Below, in pieces: positions 9,347-19,514 of a stretch of 21,110 nt of DNA. Location: the NCBI GenBank assembly GCA_032358255.1, contig JAULBX010029577.1, positions 1 through 21,110 on the forward strand, read 5' to 3'. The DNA comes from Heterotrichella gracilis. Lineage: Eukaryota > Sar > Xanthophyceae > Tribonematales > Xanthonemataceae. The notes under the pieces are model-generated. The model was given only the letters and a program-made list of their open reading frames with translations, made no database searches and had not been told where the DNA came from. Within the stretch, counting starts at the first letter, position 1. Each line of letters opens with the position of its first letter. Position numbers and translations under genes: made by a program.

Positions 9347-12300
9347 TCAGCCCACCAGCGCTCGCGCCTGGCGCACCATCTCCTCCACCTCCGCCCTCCC
9401 CCCGCCCCCCTCCACCACCCCCTTCACCCTCCGCAGCAACTCCCCTGCCTGCCGCCAGCTGTGCGCCTCCTCAAGGGCCTCACTGAACTCAGCTGCCCGC
9501 TCCACGATCTTGTCGGGTAGGCCCGCCAGCCGCGCCACGTTGGTACCTGTCGAAAAATACAGTTAAAATTAAGAGGGAACGAGAAAGAAAAGGATTGTGG
9601 AACATGCAATATGGAGCGAGGGGGCTACCAAAAGTAGGATGCACACCAGGGTATTTGAACTGCAATTCCCGTTCACAATTCCTATCAAAATGTGAACACC
9701 GTTCACAATTTCAATGCCAGAAAATACTATCGTTATTGAGTAACCTGATCTTTACTCTCACTTTATGACTTGGGGCAAACTCCTGCCGCCAGCTTGAACA
9801 AAGAGGTGACCTGGTCAATCTACTATCCTTATTCTTATCACCCTTAACAGCTGTTATTATTGCTTTCATTAATGTCGTACTACTAATCTCACCGTATGAC
9901 TTGGGGCAAGCTCCTGCCGCCAGCTTGTACAGGAAGGTGACCTGCTCCATCTTGCCTTCAGTAGCAGGCTGCACATCCGCTGCCATGTGCTTGATGGACA
10001 CCGCAGGGTCATGCGCATGGTCATCTGCAAGCCTGCAATCGGTATATGAAGCTTGATTATGGGTTGGATCAGGTTGGATGAGTTTTGATCATGTGCAGAC
10101 AAGTGTTTGATGGACACAGCGGGTTCACGCGCACAATTGTTGGCCAGCCTGAAATCGGTGGATGAGGTTTGACCAGAAAATGGATCAGGTTGAACGAGTT
10201 TTGATCACCAAATGGATCTGCGCATGGTAGCATTGCAGCTGGAGCAGAATTCGATTTATTTGTAAAATGTAGGGCAGTCAAGGCGCCCCACTACGCACAG
10301 CACCCTATATACCGCAGCCCCTTGCACACAATTGTGGCATCTGATACACCCCCCTCCAAACCCCACCCACCTGTGGTAGTGCGTGGCAAACAGCCCCCTG
10401 CACCGCGTGTTGCTCGACAGATGCGCCAACACAGCCCCGGCAATGGCTGCGCCATCGCTGGTTGCAGTGCCCCTGCCCAGCTCATCTAGTGCCACCAGGG
10501 AGTGGGGGCCTGCCCGCTGCAGCAGGGCAGCGGTTTCGGATAGCTCCACAAAGAAAGTGGATTGGCCTGTGAGAAGCGGGGTAAAAGTTGGATTGGTGCT
10601 CACAATTTGGTGTACCCGAGTTCTGGATACACGGATGTAATTAGCCGCAATCTGCTAGAATTATGAGTCCTTAGCTTTTGAAAATCTAAGGGTAAAATTT
10701 GGAATTTAGAAGGCGTAGTCGGGTGCCAAAGCGGGTGCATATGAAGCATAGCAGCTGTCCCTAAAGCAGCGTCACATAAAAGTGCAATCCCCACCTGCCA
10801 TGATCCTGTCCCGGGCGCCCATGCGCACGAAAATTGCATCCACCGGGGTCAGCTCCAGGGATTCTGCAGGCACCCAAGCCCCAATCTGCGCCAGCAGCGC
10901 GGCCAGGCAAGTTTGTCGCAGCAGGGTGCTCTTGCCACCCATGTTGGGGCCTGCGGGAGGGGTATAGCAGGTCATGGTAGGGACTCCATGGTTGCAGTTG
11001 CAACAGCTTGTATATTTTTGTGCACCCATGACTGGCGCGGGCACAGGAACTGAAATGATCTCCACCGCAGCCGTGTAGGGATATGTCAAATTGGGCCTTT
11101 CGCAAGCCTAAAGGGTGGTCAAACATACTTTACTGGTCTCCGTATATATCCCAGCAAATGCACCATAATCAGCCCTTCTTTAACACTCCCACCCACCTGT
11201 GAGCACGATGAAAGGCGCCTCCTCCCCCCCAAGCACTACGTCATTGGGCACAAACACCCCCTTGCCATCCCCAAGCCCCGCAGGGTGCCTCAGCCCCCTG
11301 GCCCTCAGCACCCCAGGGGAGGTAACGCCAGCCATCGGAGGTGGGCAGGGGAGGAAAACAGGGCGGGTGGTTGGCCCCTCGCAGTTTGTGGCTGCGATGG
11401 CGAGCGACATAAGGGCATCTAGCTGCGCCATGGAGTCGACAGCAGCCATCCACAGCTCTCGGTTTGCAACAAAGCGCATCATGAGGGCCTGCGGTGGGAG
11501 AGGGTTGAGCTTGTTAGGATTACAGGGCTAGGGATTCAGGATTTTGGGGTGAAATATAGGGTTTTGGGTTGGAGATGGCAGGGACATGAGTGCGTCTGGC
11601 TGCGCCATGGAGTCCACAGCTGCCATCCACAGTTCGCGATTGGCCACAAAGCGCATCATGAGGGCCTGCGGGTGGGGTTCAGGGTTGGGTGAGGCGTGAG
11701 TGGTGGGGTTGGGGGAAGGAGCGGCGGAACCCCAAAAGTACCCGCACTCTCGATCATTTGCAGCAGGCTCAGACATGCCAGCCTCCACCATCACAAAACC
11801 AGTACAAAACCCTAGATGCAACCTGCATAACCCTAGAAGGCTCGGCCCACCTGCAGTATGCCTGCCATGGCCACCTCCCGCCGCTCCAGTGCCGCGTTGC
11901 GCTCCACCACCAGCTCCCGCAGGGGGGGGCAGCTGTAGCGCTTGAACCCCTTGCGGGCGGCAACCAGCTCGAACTCTGGGGGCACGTGGCGGTCGAGGGC
12001 CTGCAGAGTGCAGTTTTTTTGTCGATGAGATATGCGATATGGGTGTGTGGTGGTTTTCAAAGGGACGGTGCTTCACCCTCACAATAGGTACTGTACGTAA
12101 GATACCTCAAAACTGCCTCACTCCCGCAGGTGCACTTTCTTGTTATCTATCCCCTAGCCTAGGGTGGTCTTGTCGTATTGCATCTTCGAAGTGACTCCGG
12201 GCTATCATAATCTGTTTCCACACCCCTCCTGCACCTCTAGCAGGTGCGTCTCCATGTTACATCAAAACTTCAGCCTGGAGGAATTCCACCACCAATACCC

Positions 12301-15300
12301 TAGTCTGTGGTATTCCCACCACCAATACCCTAGCACGCACCTCCGGCACCTCCAGCAGGTGCGACTCCTTGTTGACGCTCACGTAGCACACCTCCCTGGA
12401 ACCCTTGAGAAGGGTTTTCACCTCGTCAAGGTACTCAGCCAGCCGCGCGTCCACCCCTGCCAGCTCCTCTGCCGCAGCATCATAGGTGGCGTCAACACCC
12501 TGCAAATTTCAAGGGGAGAGGTGTAAGAATAGGGTAGCACAACAACAATGAAGATAAAAGCAGGATAAGAGATGGATAATAACGAAAATGGCGAAGCAGC
12601 CAGGCACACTAGCCACGTCACTCAGTGCCCCAGCAAGTGAGATGGTAGCCTAAACCCTTGTAGGACCCAAAGGGTTTTATAGCTACCCTGCCGCATCCAG
12701 CTTCCTCAACAGGGCCCTCCCATTCCCCTGCACCTCCTCCCAGTCAGCAGCACCAGCCATGTCCCCTGAGCTCCCCTCACGAACCCTTATAAAACCCTTG
12801 CGGAAACCCTTAGGGTTGCTCATTACCCACCTTCCTGGACACGATCCTGCCATTGGCTTGCGCCTCCTCCCAGTCAGCGGCACCAGCCATGTCCTCCAAA
12901 GCTGCCGCCATATCTGGGAAGTAGCCCCCACCAGGGGTGCACAGCTGGTGGAGCAAGGTGGGGAGGTCCTCCTCGCCTGCGCCAGAGGAGCTGTGGGTTG
13001 GGGCTTCACCCTAAGACCCTGTACAAAGCGGGTGGCAAGAGGAAGAGGGACAACCCTGGATCCTGACCGTACACTGCGCCACCCATGCAAGCCTTGTAGA
13101 AAGCCTACAGTACCCTTCGCAAAGGTCAGACATATACACCCCTGAAAATCTCGGAAAAATCCCTTCCGCCTCCCCTTCCAGGCACCGCCATACCCTCCTC
13201 TAGGGTTTCTGCCTCACCTGCCAGGCACGCCATACCCTCCCCTAGGGTCTCCAGCGACCGGATGGCCCCCACCAGCGCCTGCACCTTCTTCTTTGCCACA
13301 TCCTCGTACAGCACAACCCGGGCGGCGTCCCTGCCCAGGCCACCTCCGCTGCCTGCCGCGTACATGCGGGCCAGGGCGCGCTCCAGGTCTGACACGCCTG
13401 CATAAGGAGGGGGGTTGTGATGATAAGGTCATATTTGGGTTAACAAGGTAATGACGTTCTGGCCATCTTCGCTGCCTGCCGCGTACATGCGGGTTAGGGC
13501 GCCCTCAAGGTCTGCTCGCCTGCACACAGGAGGGTTCTACTCCAGGTTGATTAGGCTTCATGATGAGGGCTGCGATTGGGATGGGAGGGTTTGGACGAGG
13601 GTCCTGCTGAGGCTTGCCGGTGAAGGACTGAGTGGGGCGCTTGATATGCCTGCACAGAGGTCCTATTAAGGCCCAATCAGGGCTTAGAGCAGGGTTCTCA
13701 GTTGGTGTTGGACCTTTAATGTAATGCTTGACCAGGGTTTCCCATTATGAGCCCACCCCCCACCCCCAGCACACCACCCACCCTGGAACTTCTTGCGCGC
13801 CTTCCCCGCAGCCTCCGCCAGGCGCCCCATCAGCGCGCCCACAGCATCCTGCCGCGCGCCTATGGCCTGGACCCTAAACAAGGGTCTGGTCAACCAGGTG
13901 CGCAGCATGCGGCGGCCGGGGGGTGTGGCGCAGTTGTCCACCGCAGCCAGCAGGGTGCCGGCCAACCCCCCCTCGCTGTTTTCGAGCACCTGCGTGGGGT
14001 GGTGCGGGTGGTGTTTTGGGTACATTACATTACATGCTTGACCCCAAAGGGATGCATCCATTGAAAAGGTGGTGTTTTGGGTTGGGCTTTTGCATGCAGC
14101 GATGCGTGTCATTGATGTTCATCGATGACGTAAGAAATTGTGGCATAATATTTTCTTGATAACATGCGCTTTCTCAATTAGGATGACTGCACGTGCATCG
14201 CATTACTAAAAAACCAAGTTGGTGGACGGTAAAGCTGGTGATGTGTTTTAAGTCCTCCGGAGTTCACGCACACCAGGCGTGCCAAGCTGCGCACCTCCAA
14301 GTTCTCCAGCGCAGCGCCATCCAGGGCCATGCAATAAGGACCCTGCGCCTGCGCGCCCCCCGGCGCCCCGCCCACATCTGCCCCCTCCCCCCCAGTCCCC
14401 GGCATGAGCTCCAGCCTCCCGAGGGGGAGTACTGTATGGTCGAGGAGGACCTCCTTCAGGTAGGCCAGGGTGCCCCCCAGGGCAGTCAGCCCCGCCTCGA
14501 ATAGCTCGGGATTTGCCGACATTTGGGCAAATGCGGGGGGCACGGCGCCGTCTGCAGAGTAGCAACAAGAGGTGTCAGGGAGATGTGATGAGACCCAATG
14601 TGCTTGGTGTGGGGTGTCTGGTGGGACCCCACATGGTGGTTTCGTGCAAGGTTTTGTCGTGCATTGGGGTGCGGCGCAGGCACGATGGAGGGCCATAAAT
14701 TATGCACAACAAACAGTTACCCCACTCCATGTTCAAACAACACCACAACACCTTCCACACCCCCGCACCCACCCTTGAAATATCCCCCCTGCGCCACCGC
14801 CTCCACCGCCCCCGCAGCAGTCCCCAGCGCCAGCTCGTTCACCCGTGGGGATCGCAGGCATCCCATGACCACACGCCTGCTGGTGCTCGACAGCCCGCCA
14901 CGTGGCAGCACCACCTCCACCGGCTGCCAGGCAGTGAGTTGAGCGCGCAACCCCGAGCGTAGCTCGTCATCCAGCCTGTGGAAAAGGATTTTCAGAAGGG
15001 TTTTGCGCCTGAACACTGGGTTTAGGGTTTTGCACAGGGTTTTCAGGGGTGAGTGCAGGCATGGTAGCTGCCCTTCGTCCAGCTCGTTTGGCATTTCGAA
15101 GTTAGAAACTTTAAAATCTTGTGTGTATATGCCTTCCTCGCACAGTTTCAGGGTACCCAGATGAGTCATGCAGGGCCCCGCAGCCTACAATCCCCTCGCT
15201 CCTCCCCTCCCCCCACCCATTTGATTCCCACACCACGCACCATTGCCCCACCAGGATCTGCCCAGTAGCCACATCCACAGCGCATGCCCCCATCCACACA

Positions 15301-18300
15301 GCGGGGCGGGCCCCCACACCCCCCTCCACCCCCCGCCCCCCCGCAGGCACCGCCAGCTCAGCAATGCACATGAGGTAGGCGGCCTCGGGTTGGCAGTGCA
15401 GCATGGCGGGGTCTGAGAGTGTGCCACGTGTCAGCACAGCAACCATTTCCCGGCTCACCACCTTGGCCTGCAGAAAATTGTTTACTGGTCAGGGTTTTGT
15501 TAGGGTTCCGTTGGTTTTCAGTAGGGTTTAGGGTAGCTCAGCAATGCACATGAGGTAGGCGGCTTCGGGTTGGCAGTGCAGCATTGGGCGGCTTCGGGTT
15601 GGCAGTGCGGGGTCTGAGAGCGTGCCACGTGTCAGCACAGCAACCATCTCGCGGCTTACCACCTTGACCTGCGGTGCAGCATTTCTAGGTCAGGGCTCTA
15701 GAACGTCTTGGACTGTAACCCTAAAGTGGCCAAGACCCCTGACCACAATCCAGATGGTGCCACATGTCAGGATGGGGCAGGCTGTGGGTGGCAGAGTTTA
15801 AGATTACCCTCCCCAAAACCCTCCCAACGCACCTGCGTCAGCCCCTTTTTCTTGCGCTCCTCGTTCCTGATCTTGAGCAGGTCGGGGGTCTCGGTCTGCT
15901 CAATGACCACCGTGCGCTGGCCAGCCCTAGCTAGGGTTTCTGCGTGCTGGTGGTAGTTGGCCTCCGGGAAGCCGCAGTGGGGCTGCTCGCCCTGCGCAAA
16001 AAGGCGAAACAAAATGATTAAATAACAAAGAAAATATGAAGAAATTATCAAATGAGTTTAGGCCTCCAGGTCCATGAACCCGAGTGCACTACCTGCGGTC
16101 TGTGTTCAAACCCTAGCAAACCCCAGCAAAATTCTAGCTCAGGTCCAGCACCTCCGCCCCAACAGGCACATCCATCCTGACAATACGCTAGCAAAACCCT
16201 GGCGAAAACCTAAACAAGTCCTGGCCAAACCCTAGCGCACCTCCATGTGGCTCAGCCCCAGCACCTCCGCCCCCACATGCCCATCCAACTCAGCAGCCCA
16301 CAGTACAGAATCCCCTAGCAAAACCCCAACCAAACCCTACCTTCATGCAGCTCAGCCCCAGCACCTCCGCCCCCTCATGCGCGTCCATCTCAACCCCAAC
16401 AAAACCCTGAAAACCCCAGCAAAACCCTAACCAAAACCCTACCTTCATGTAGCTCAGGCCCAGCACCTCCGCCCCCACATGCGCGTCCATCTCAAAAAGC
16501 TCATAGAATTTCCCCATCTTGAAAAGAAGCACCGAGTCGAAGTTCTTGGCCTTGAACTCCCACCACTGCTGCTGCCCCTCGGAGATTTTCGCCTTTTTGA
16601 ACCAGTCCCGGGGGATGGCGAGGGTTCTGGGGCTGTAGTCGGGGTCTGTGGGGCGGCGCCCGGCGGCATCTAGGATGCGGTCCGGGTGCAGGAAGGGGAA
16701 TTTCTCAGAGTTGCGGACGGCGTAGCGCTCGGCGTCTGTGCCGCCGAGGGGGGCTGCGGTGGGTGTGGGGGCGCCTGCGGGAGAGGGGGCGGTGTACGGG
16801 AGGGAGAGGTGTGTGTGCGTGTGTGTGAGAACCCTATACCTCTGCTGAATTTTGACACCTTGTTGGGGATTGTGAGGGCATGTGCATATATAGAGGGTTA
16901 GGAATAACCCAGTAGCCGCCGCCACCAAACACCCAGAGGACAACAAATCCCTGGCAGAGCAAACAAAAACCCTAGCAAGGGCACCACGGAAACCCTTACC
17001 ATTTGCAGGGGAGGAGGCTTCACCCCCTCCGCCCATCTTGGCCTTGAACGCCTTGCTGGCTGCTGCGGAGGGGGTTTTGGCGCCAGACCCTAAGGGTTTC
17101 ATGCTGGGCAGCGGCCTGACCGAGGCCGGCGCCGGCGCCAGCTTCTCGGCAGACCCGCTAGGGTTTTTTGCAGAGCCGCTGGGGTTTCCTCCCCGTGCTT
17201 TCTTGCTGCCACCTGACCCCTTGCCCGAGGCTTGCTTCCTGCGAGGTGGCCAGAAAGTGCAGGTGCGGTGAATCACAGTGCCAAAGGAGGGTCAATGGTG
17301 TACAAAAGCAGATAAACGTACACCACATTTCGTGGGAGTTTGTTTGCAGGTTGTGCTGCCAAGGTGCAGTAGCAAATAAGCAAGACCACGTGTGGGCATG
17401 TGGAAAACCCTACCCTGCAGGTGGTTGCATGCACGGTGTGGCGTGCAGCCCATGTGGAAACCATACTTGTCGGAGACACATATGCATCAGTCATACCCTA
17501 AAGGGTTTCACTCGCACCTTCTCTTTACCAGGGGCACATCCGAGTCAGCATCCGAATCATCCTCCTCCCCTTCAGGCTCCAATTCCGCCAGCATTTCCTC
17601 GTCGTCTGAATCCCCGTCCTCATCCCCACTCATGGCCTTGGGACCCCCGCCTTCTGCCTCCTCTCCCCACTCAGAAACGCTGTCCTCCCCCACAGATTCT
17701 GATTCCTCCTCCCCCTCTGATTCTGACAGTATGGCCCGCCCCTTGACCAGCCTCCGGCGCTTGGCTGGCTGGCCTGTGGGGTAAAGTTGGGGTTTCTTTA
17801 GGGTTTTGGTTGCTACGGATATTGTATAGTTTCGACAACAACTTCATCAGTGGTGAAACAGACCCTCACCGCATATGTAGCGCCTACGATTGAGCAACGG
17901 TTTGGTTAAGGACTCTGGTGTGTGGTCTATTAGGAGAGTCTATGTACACTTTGCGCCATGATTTCGTGAGTGGTGAATGGACCCTCACCGCACATTTTTT
18001 ACTCCCCTGATCGCAAACTACGCCATAACCACAGCAGCACAGCAAAACCTCACTTTATGGTCCCATCCAACCCCAACAAAACCCCTAAACGCACCTGTTG
18101 CCTTCTCTCCCGGCGGCAGCACCCGGTACCGCTGCTTGCCCATGTCCAGCCACTCAGGTTCATCCCCGTCCTCGTACACCACCTGGTGTTTTCCCCCCTG
18201 GCTGTTGAAGTCCGCCAGCTCAGCGGGGTACCACTTGTCGTCCAGGGGCCAGTACACCTCGACCCTAAACCCTACGGCCTCGGGGCCTAGGGTTTTGGGC

Positions 18301-19514
18301 GGGGGGGACACCTCCTGGCTGCTGGGGTCCAGGGGGGGCAGCCTGCGCAGGGTTTTGTAAGACGGGTAGGGTTTTGGGGTGGCGTTAGGGTTTCATTAGC
18401 AGACGGGGATTTGTGGGTGTGATATTGGTAGAACAAGGGGGGAAATCATTGGTGGTAGCACACTCCAGCTTGTTGTATTTTGTACTTTTGAGTGCCTGCA
18501 AGGGCTGCTAACCAATGTAATCTAGCAAGTGCGCCAGCCAGCTCCAGACCCGTTGCCCACTCCCCTCCGACTCCCACCCCACCGCACCCACCTTGAGTCA
18601 GTGTCCTGGCCAGGGGTCTTGGGCTTGCGCTTCTGACCGGTGCCATCCCCTGCAAGGGAAGGGTGAAAGGTTTTAGGGATTAGAGTGCCGTGGGTCTGAT
18701 GCTCTGAAGAAGGCTTCGCTCAGCCAGAGATTGCTGCCTGCGGTTGGTGCACAATGGCCTACTCTTAAACGGCAAATTGTTTGGGGTTTAGGGTTTTGCG
18801 GGGTGCAGCGCTTAGGGTCTAGGGTATTGATGGGAGGTACCTGAGGGGGGGAGTCGCGCCTGGGTCTTGGCAATGCGTGGGCTGGTGCGGGTGGATGGTG
18901 CTGGCTTGGAGGCTGTGGGACCGGCTGTGGCAGGGGCTGGTGTGGAGGTGGACGCATCACCAGCCTACAATTAGGAGCGATGCTCAGGGTCACAACGGGG
19001 GGGAAGGAGAGGAAGGGGGAGATCGGGTGGTGGTGGTGATGCCATGTGAGAGAGGAGTGAATAGCGGCTGGTGATTGGAAGGGAGATAGGAAGGGTGGGT
19101 AGGTCGGTGTGTTGACACATGACACATGCAAGGACGGGCACACTCATGGCAGTGTGCGGATGAGTGGGGGAGGCCAGTGCGCTGCATTGTTTGGTGCCAT
19201 CGCCTGCTATATACGGCAGACTAGGAAACAAGAAATGTAGGAGAGCAGGATGGGGTTTATGGATGTGCCTCGTATACCTGCTGTGCTGCATGCATATGCC
19301 CACCATGGCTTGGCCCTATCCTTGAGCGCGTCCCACACAAGGATCCAACCAACCACGACGACTACACGTATCGAGCAAGCCCTGTATAGGGTGCATACTG
19401 GTGCGTGAGTACCTTGGGGGGTGGGTTGGGCTTGGGCGTTGCTTTGGGTCCGAAGAAGGAAGCGATGCTGCGCATGCCCTTCACGGGCTCGAGCTGTTTC
19501 TTATTGCTGCTCAT
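9347..19514 (-). CDS. MSH6: DNA mismatch repair protein MSH6 (MutS homologue 6), 21 exons
   Basis: MSH6 pairs with MSH2 as MutS-alpha, which recognises base mismatches and small loops in nuclear DNA. The rebuilt protein is 1,343 residues (human 1,360). In order: a PIP-like box MRSIASFF (14-21); a low-complexity linker; a Tudor domain (about 118-165, core [16 protein letters not shown]) as in plant MSH6; an acidic Ser/Glu/Asp stretch with basic patches (about 180-340); the mismatch-recognition motif [11 protein letters not shown] with Phe432 and Glu434; the connector, lever and clamp regions; then the ATPase with Walker [10 protein letters not shown] (1114-1122), the STFFVELSE signature (1168-1176), Walker B LDELGRGT and the ATHYH switch (1226-1230); and the dimerisation end [16 protein letters not shown]. 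No key residue is missing. The start at 19514 puts the PIP box near the N-terminus as in the family; an in-frame Met at 19580 is possible. The gene is divergent from the one at 20060. Confidence 0.97.
9756..9819 (-). pseudogene. Copy of the 3' part of MSH6 exon 20, in intron 20
   Basis: This matches the end of exon 20 (9887-9950) at an offset of 131 bp. Read on the minus strand it gives [17 protein letters not shown] and then TAA, where the true exon has DQ-like [18 protein letters not shown] and a GTGAGA donor. The donor has become AGTGAGA after the stop. It lies downstream of the functional exon in transcript order. Confidence 0.85.
10103..10207 (-). pseudogene. Copy of the 5' part of MSH6 exon 20 plus intron, in intron 19
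   Basis: This is a 105-bp stretch aligning without gaps to 9987-10091, offset 116 bp. It contains a tttcag acceptor and then [16 protein letters not shown], against [16 protein letters not shown] in the functional exon. It also carries the same upstream intron sequence (atggatcaggttgaacgag, near-identical in both). It lies upstream of the functional exon in transcript order. Confidence 0.85.
11574..11671 (-). pseudogene. Copy of the 5' part of MSH6 exon 17, in intron 16
   Basis: A 98-bp stretch matches 11396-11493 at an offset of 178 bp with no gap. It keeps a good acceptor (cccgcag) and encodes [20 protein letters not shown], then diverges at SLPSP. It has no obvious donor in frame, so it looks like a relic. 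If its acceptor were used, the frame would run on into intron sequence. Confidence 0.88.
12226..12260 (-). pseudogene. Short copy of the 3' end of MSH6 exon 15, in intron 15
   Basis: On the minus strand this reads [11 protein letters not shown], against [11 protein letters not shown] at the end of exon 15, about 115 bp away. The donor GT has become GG. It lies downstream of the functional exon in transcript order. Confidence 0.7.
12284..12332. repeat. Short tandem repeat in MSH6 intron 15
   Basis: The block ccaccaccaataccctag occurs twice, at about 12286-12303 and 12316-12333, just beyond the exon 15 donor. The period is about 30 bp. Confidence 0.75.
12701..12764 (-). pseudogene. Copy of the 3' part of MSH6 exon 14, in intron 14
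   Basis: This matches 12831-12895 at an offset of 130 bp. It encodes [20 protein letters not shown], against [20 protein letters not shown] in the exon. The position of the GTGGGT donor now reads CTGGAT, so the splice site is lost. It lies downstream of the functional exon. Confidence 0.88.
13178..13209 (-). pseudogene. Short copy of the 3' end of MSH6 exon 13, in intron 13
   Basis: On the minus strand this reads [11 protein letters not shown], against [12 protein letters not shown] at the end of exon 13, only 43 bp away. The donor is lost. It lies downstream of the functional exon. Confidence 0.7.
13460..13525 (-). pseudogene. Copy of the 5' part of MSH6 exon 13, in intron 12
   Basis: This matches 13339-13402 at an offset of about 122 bp. 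A usable acceptor (tgtgtgcag) precedes it, but the frame of the exon is broken by small changes and a TAA falls early. It lies upstream of the functional exon. Confidence 0.8.
15481..15536. repeat. Degenerate TTTAGGG-like sequence, MSH6 intron 8
   Basis: Several agggtttt, ttagggtt and tagggtttaggg blocks lie in the 60 bp beyond the acceptor of exon 9. They resemble the plant and algal telomere heptamer but are not a perfect array. Confidence 0.6.
15535..15669 (-). pseudogene. Copy of the 5' part of MSH6 exon 9, in intron 8
   Basis: This matches 15355-15469 at an offset of about 180-200 bp. It has an acceptor (ccgcag) and encodes [20 protein letters not shown] in the right phase, then a 20-bp internal duplication (gcggcttcgggttggcagtg at about 15560 and 15589), then [16 protein letters not shown], a Pro and TAA. 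If spliced in from exon 8 it would end translation early. Confidence 0.88.
16136..16394 (-). repeat. Three extra copies of the end of MSH6 exon 7 in intron 7
   Basis: The end of exon 7 ([16 protein letters not shown], donor at 16442) recurs downstream in transcript order. Copy 2 at 16341-16394 reads [16 protein letters not shown] with a gtaggg donor. Copy 3 at about 16241-16294 reads [16 protein letters not shown] with gtgcgc. Copy 4 at about 16136-16177 reads [13 protein letters not shown] and then TAG. The period is 100-102 bp and each spacer is AAACCCTA-like. Copy 2 is exactly 102 bp from the exon end and the frame between is open; copies 3 and 4 are out of frame or beyond a stop at 16290. 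Confidence 0.92.
17836..18000. repeat. Direct repeat in MSH6 intron 4
   Basis: Two diverged copies of a 30-35 bp block are present: agtggtgaaacagaccctca at about 17850 and agtggtgaatggaccctca at about 17971, each followed by ccgca. They are about 120 bp apart. Neither is exon-derived as far as I can see. Confidence 0.65.

Larger units (their letters stand above)
9347..19514 (-). other. MSH6: MSH6 exon map
   Basis: Exons in transcript order (plus-strand coordinates): 1 19413-19514; 2 18841-18964; 3 18592-18649; 4 18095-18342; 5 17518-17773; 6 17000-17238; 7 16443-16774; 8 15833-15991; 9 15241-15467; 10 14773-14975; 11 14295-14551; 12 13782-13989; 13 13218-13397; 14 12831-12976; 15 12341-12499; 16 11851-12000; 17 11197-11488; 18 10795-10950; 19 10371-10566; 20 9893-10032; 21 9347-9546. 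They total 4,032 nt. Every junction is GT-AG and every phase fits. Exon 4 is the Tudor domain, exon 7 holds the FYE motif, exon 18 Walker A, exon 19 Walker B and the THYH switch. Boundaries in exons 1-3 rest on phase and splice sites more than on similarity. Confidence 0.88.

Noticed and set aside
16136..16394. CRISPR-like array at about 100-bp period
   Set aside because: The repeats are copies of a coding exon end with a splice donor in a nuclear gene; spacers are AAACCCTA-like, not unique.
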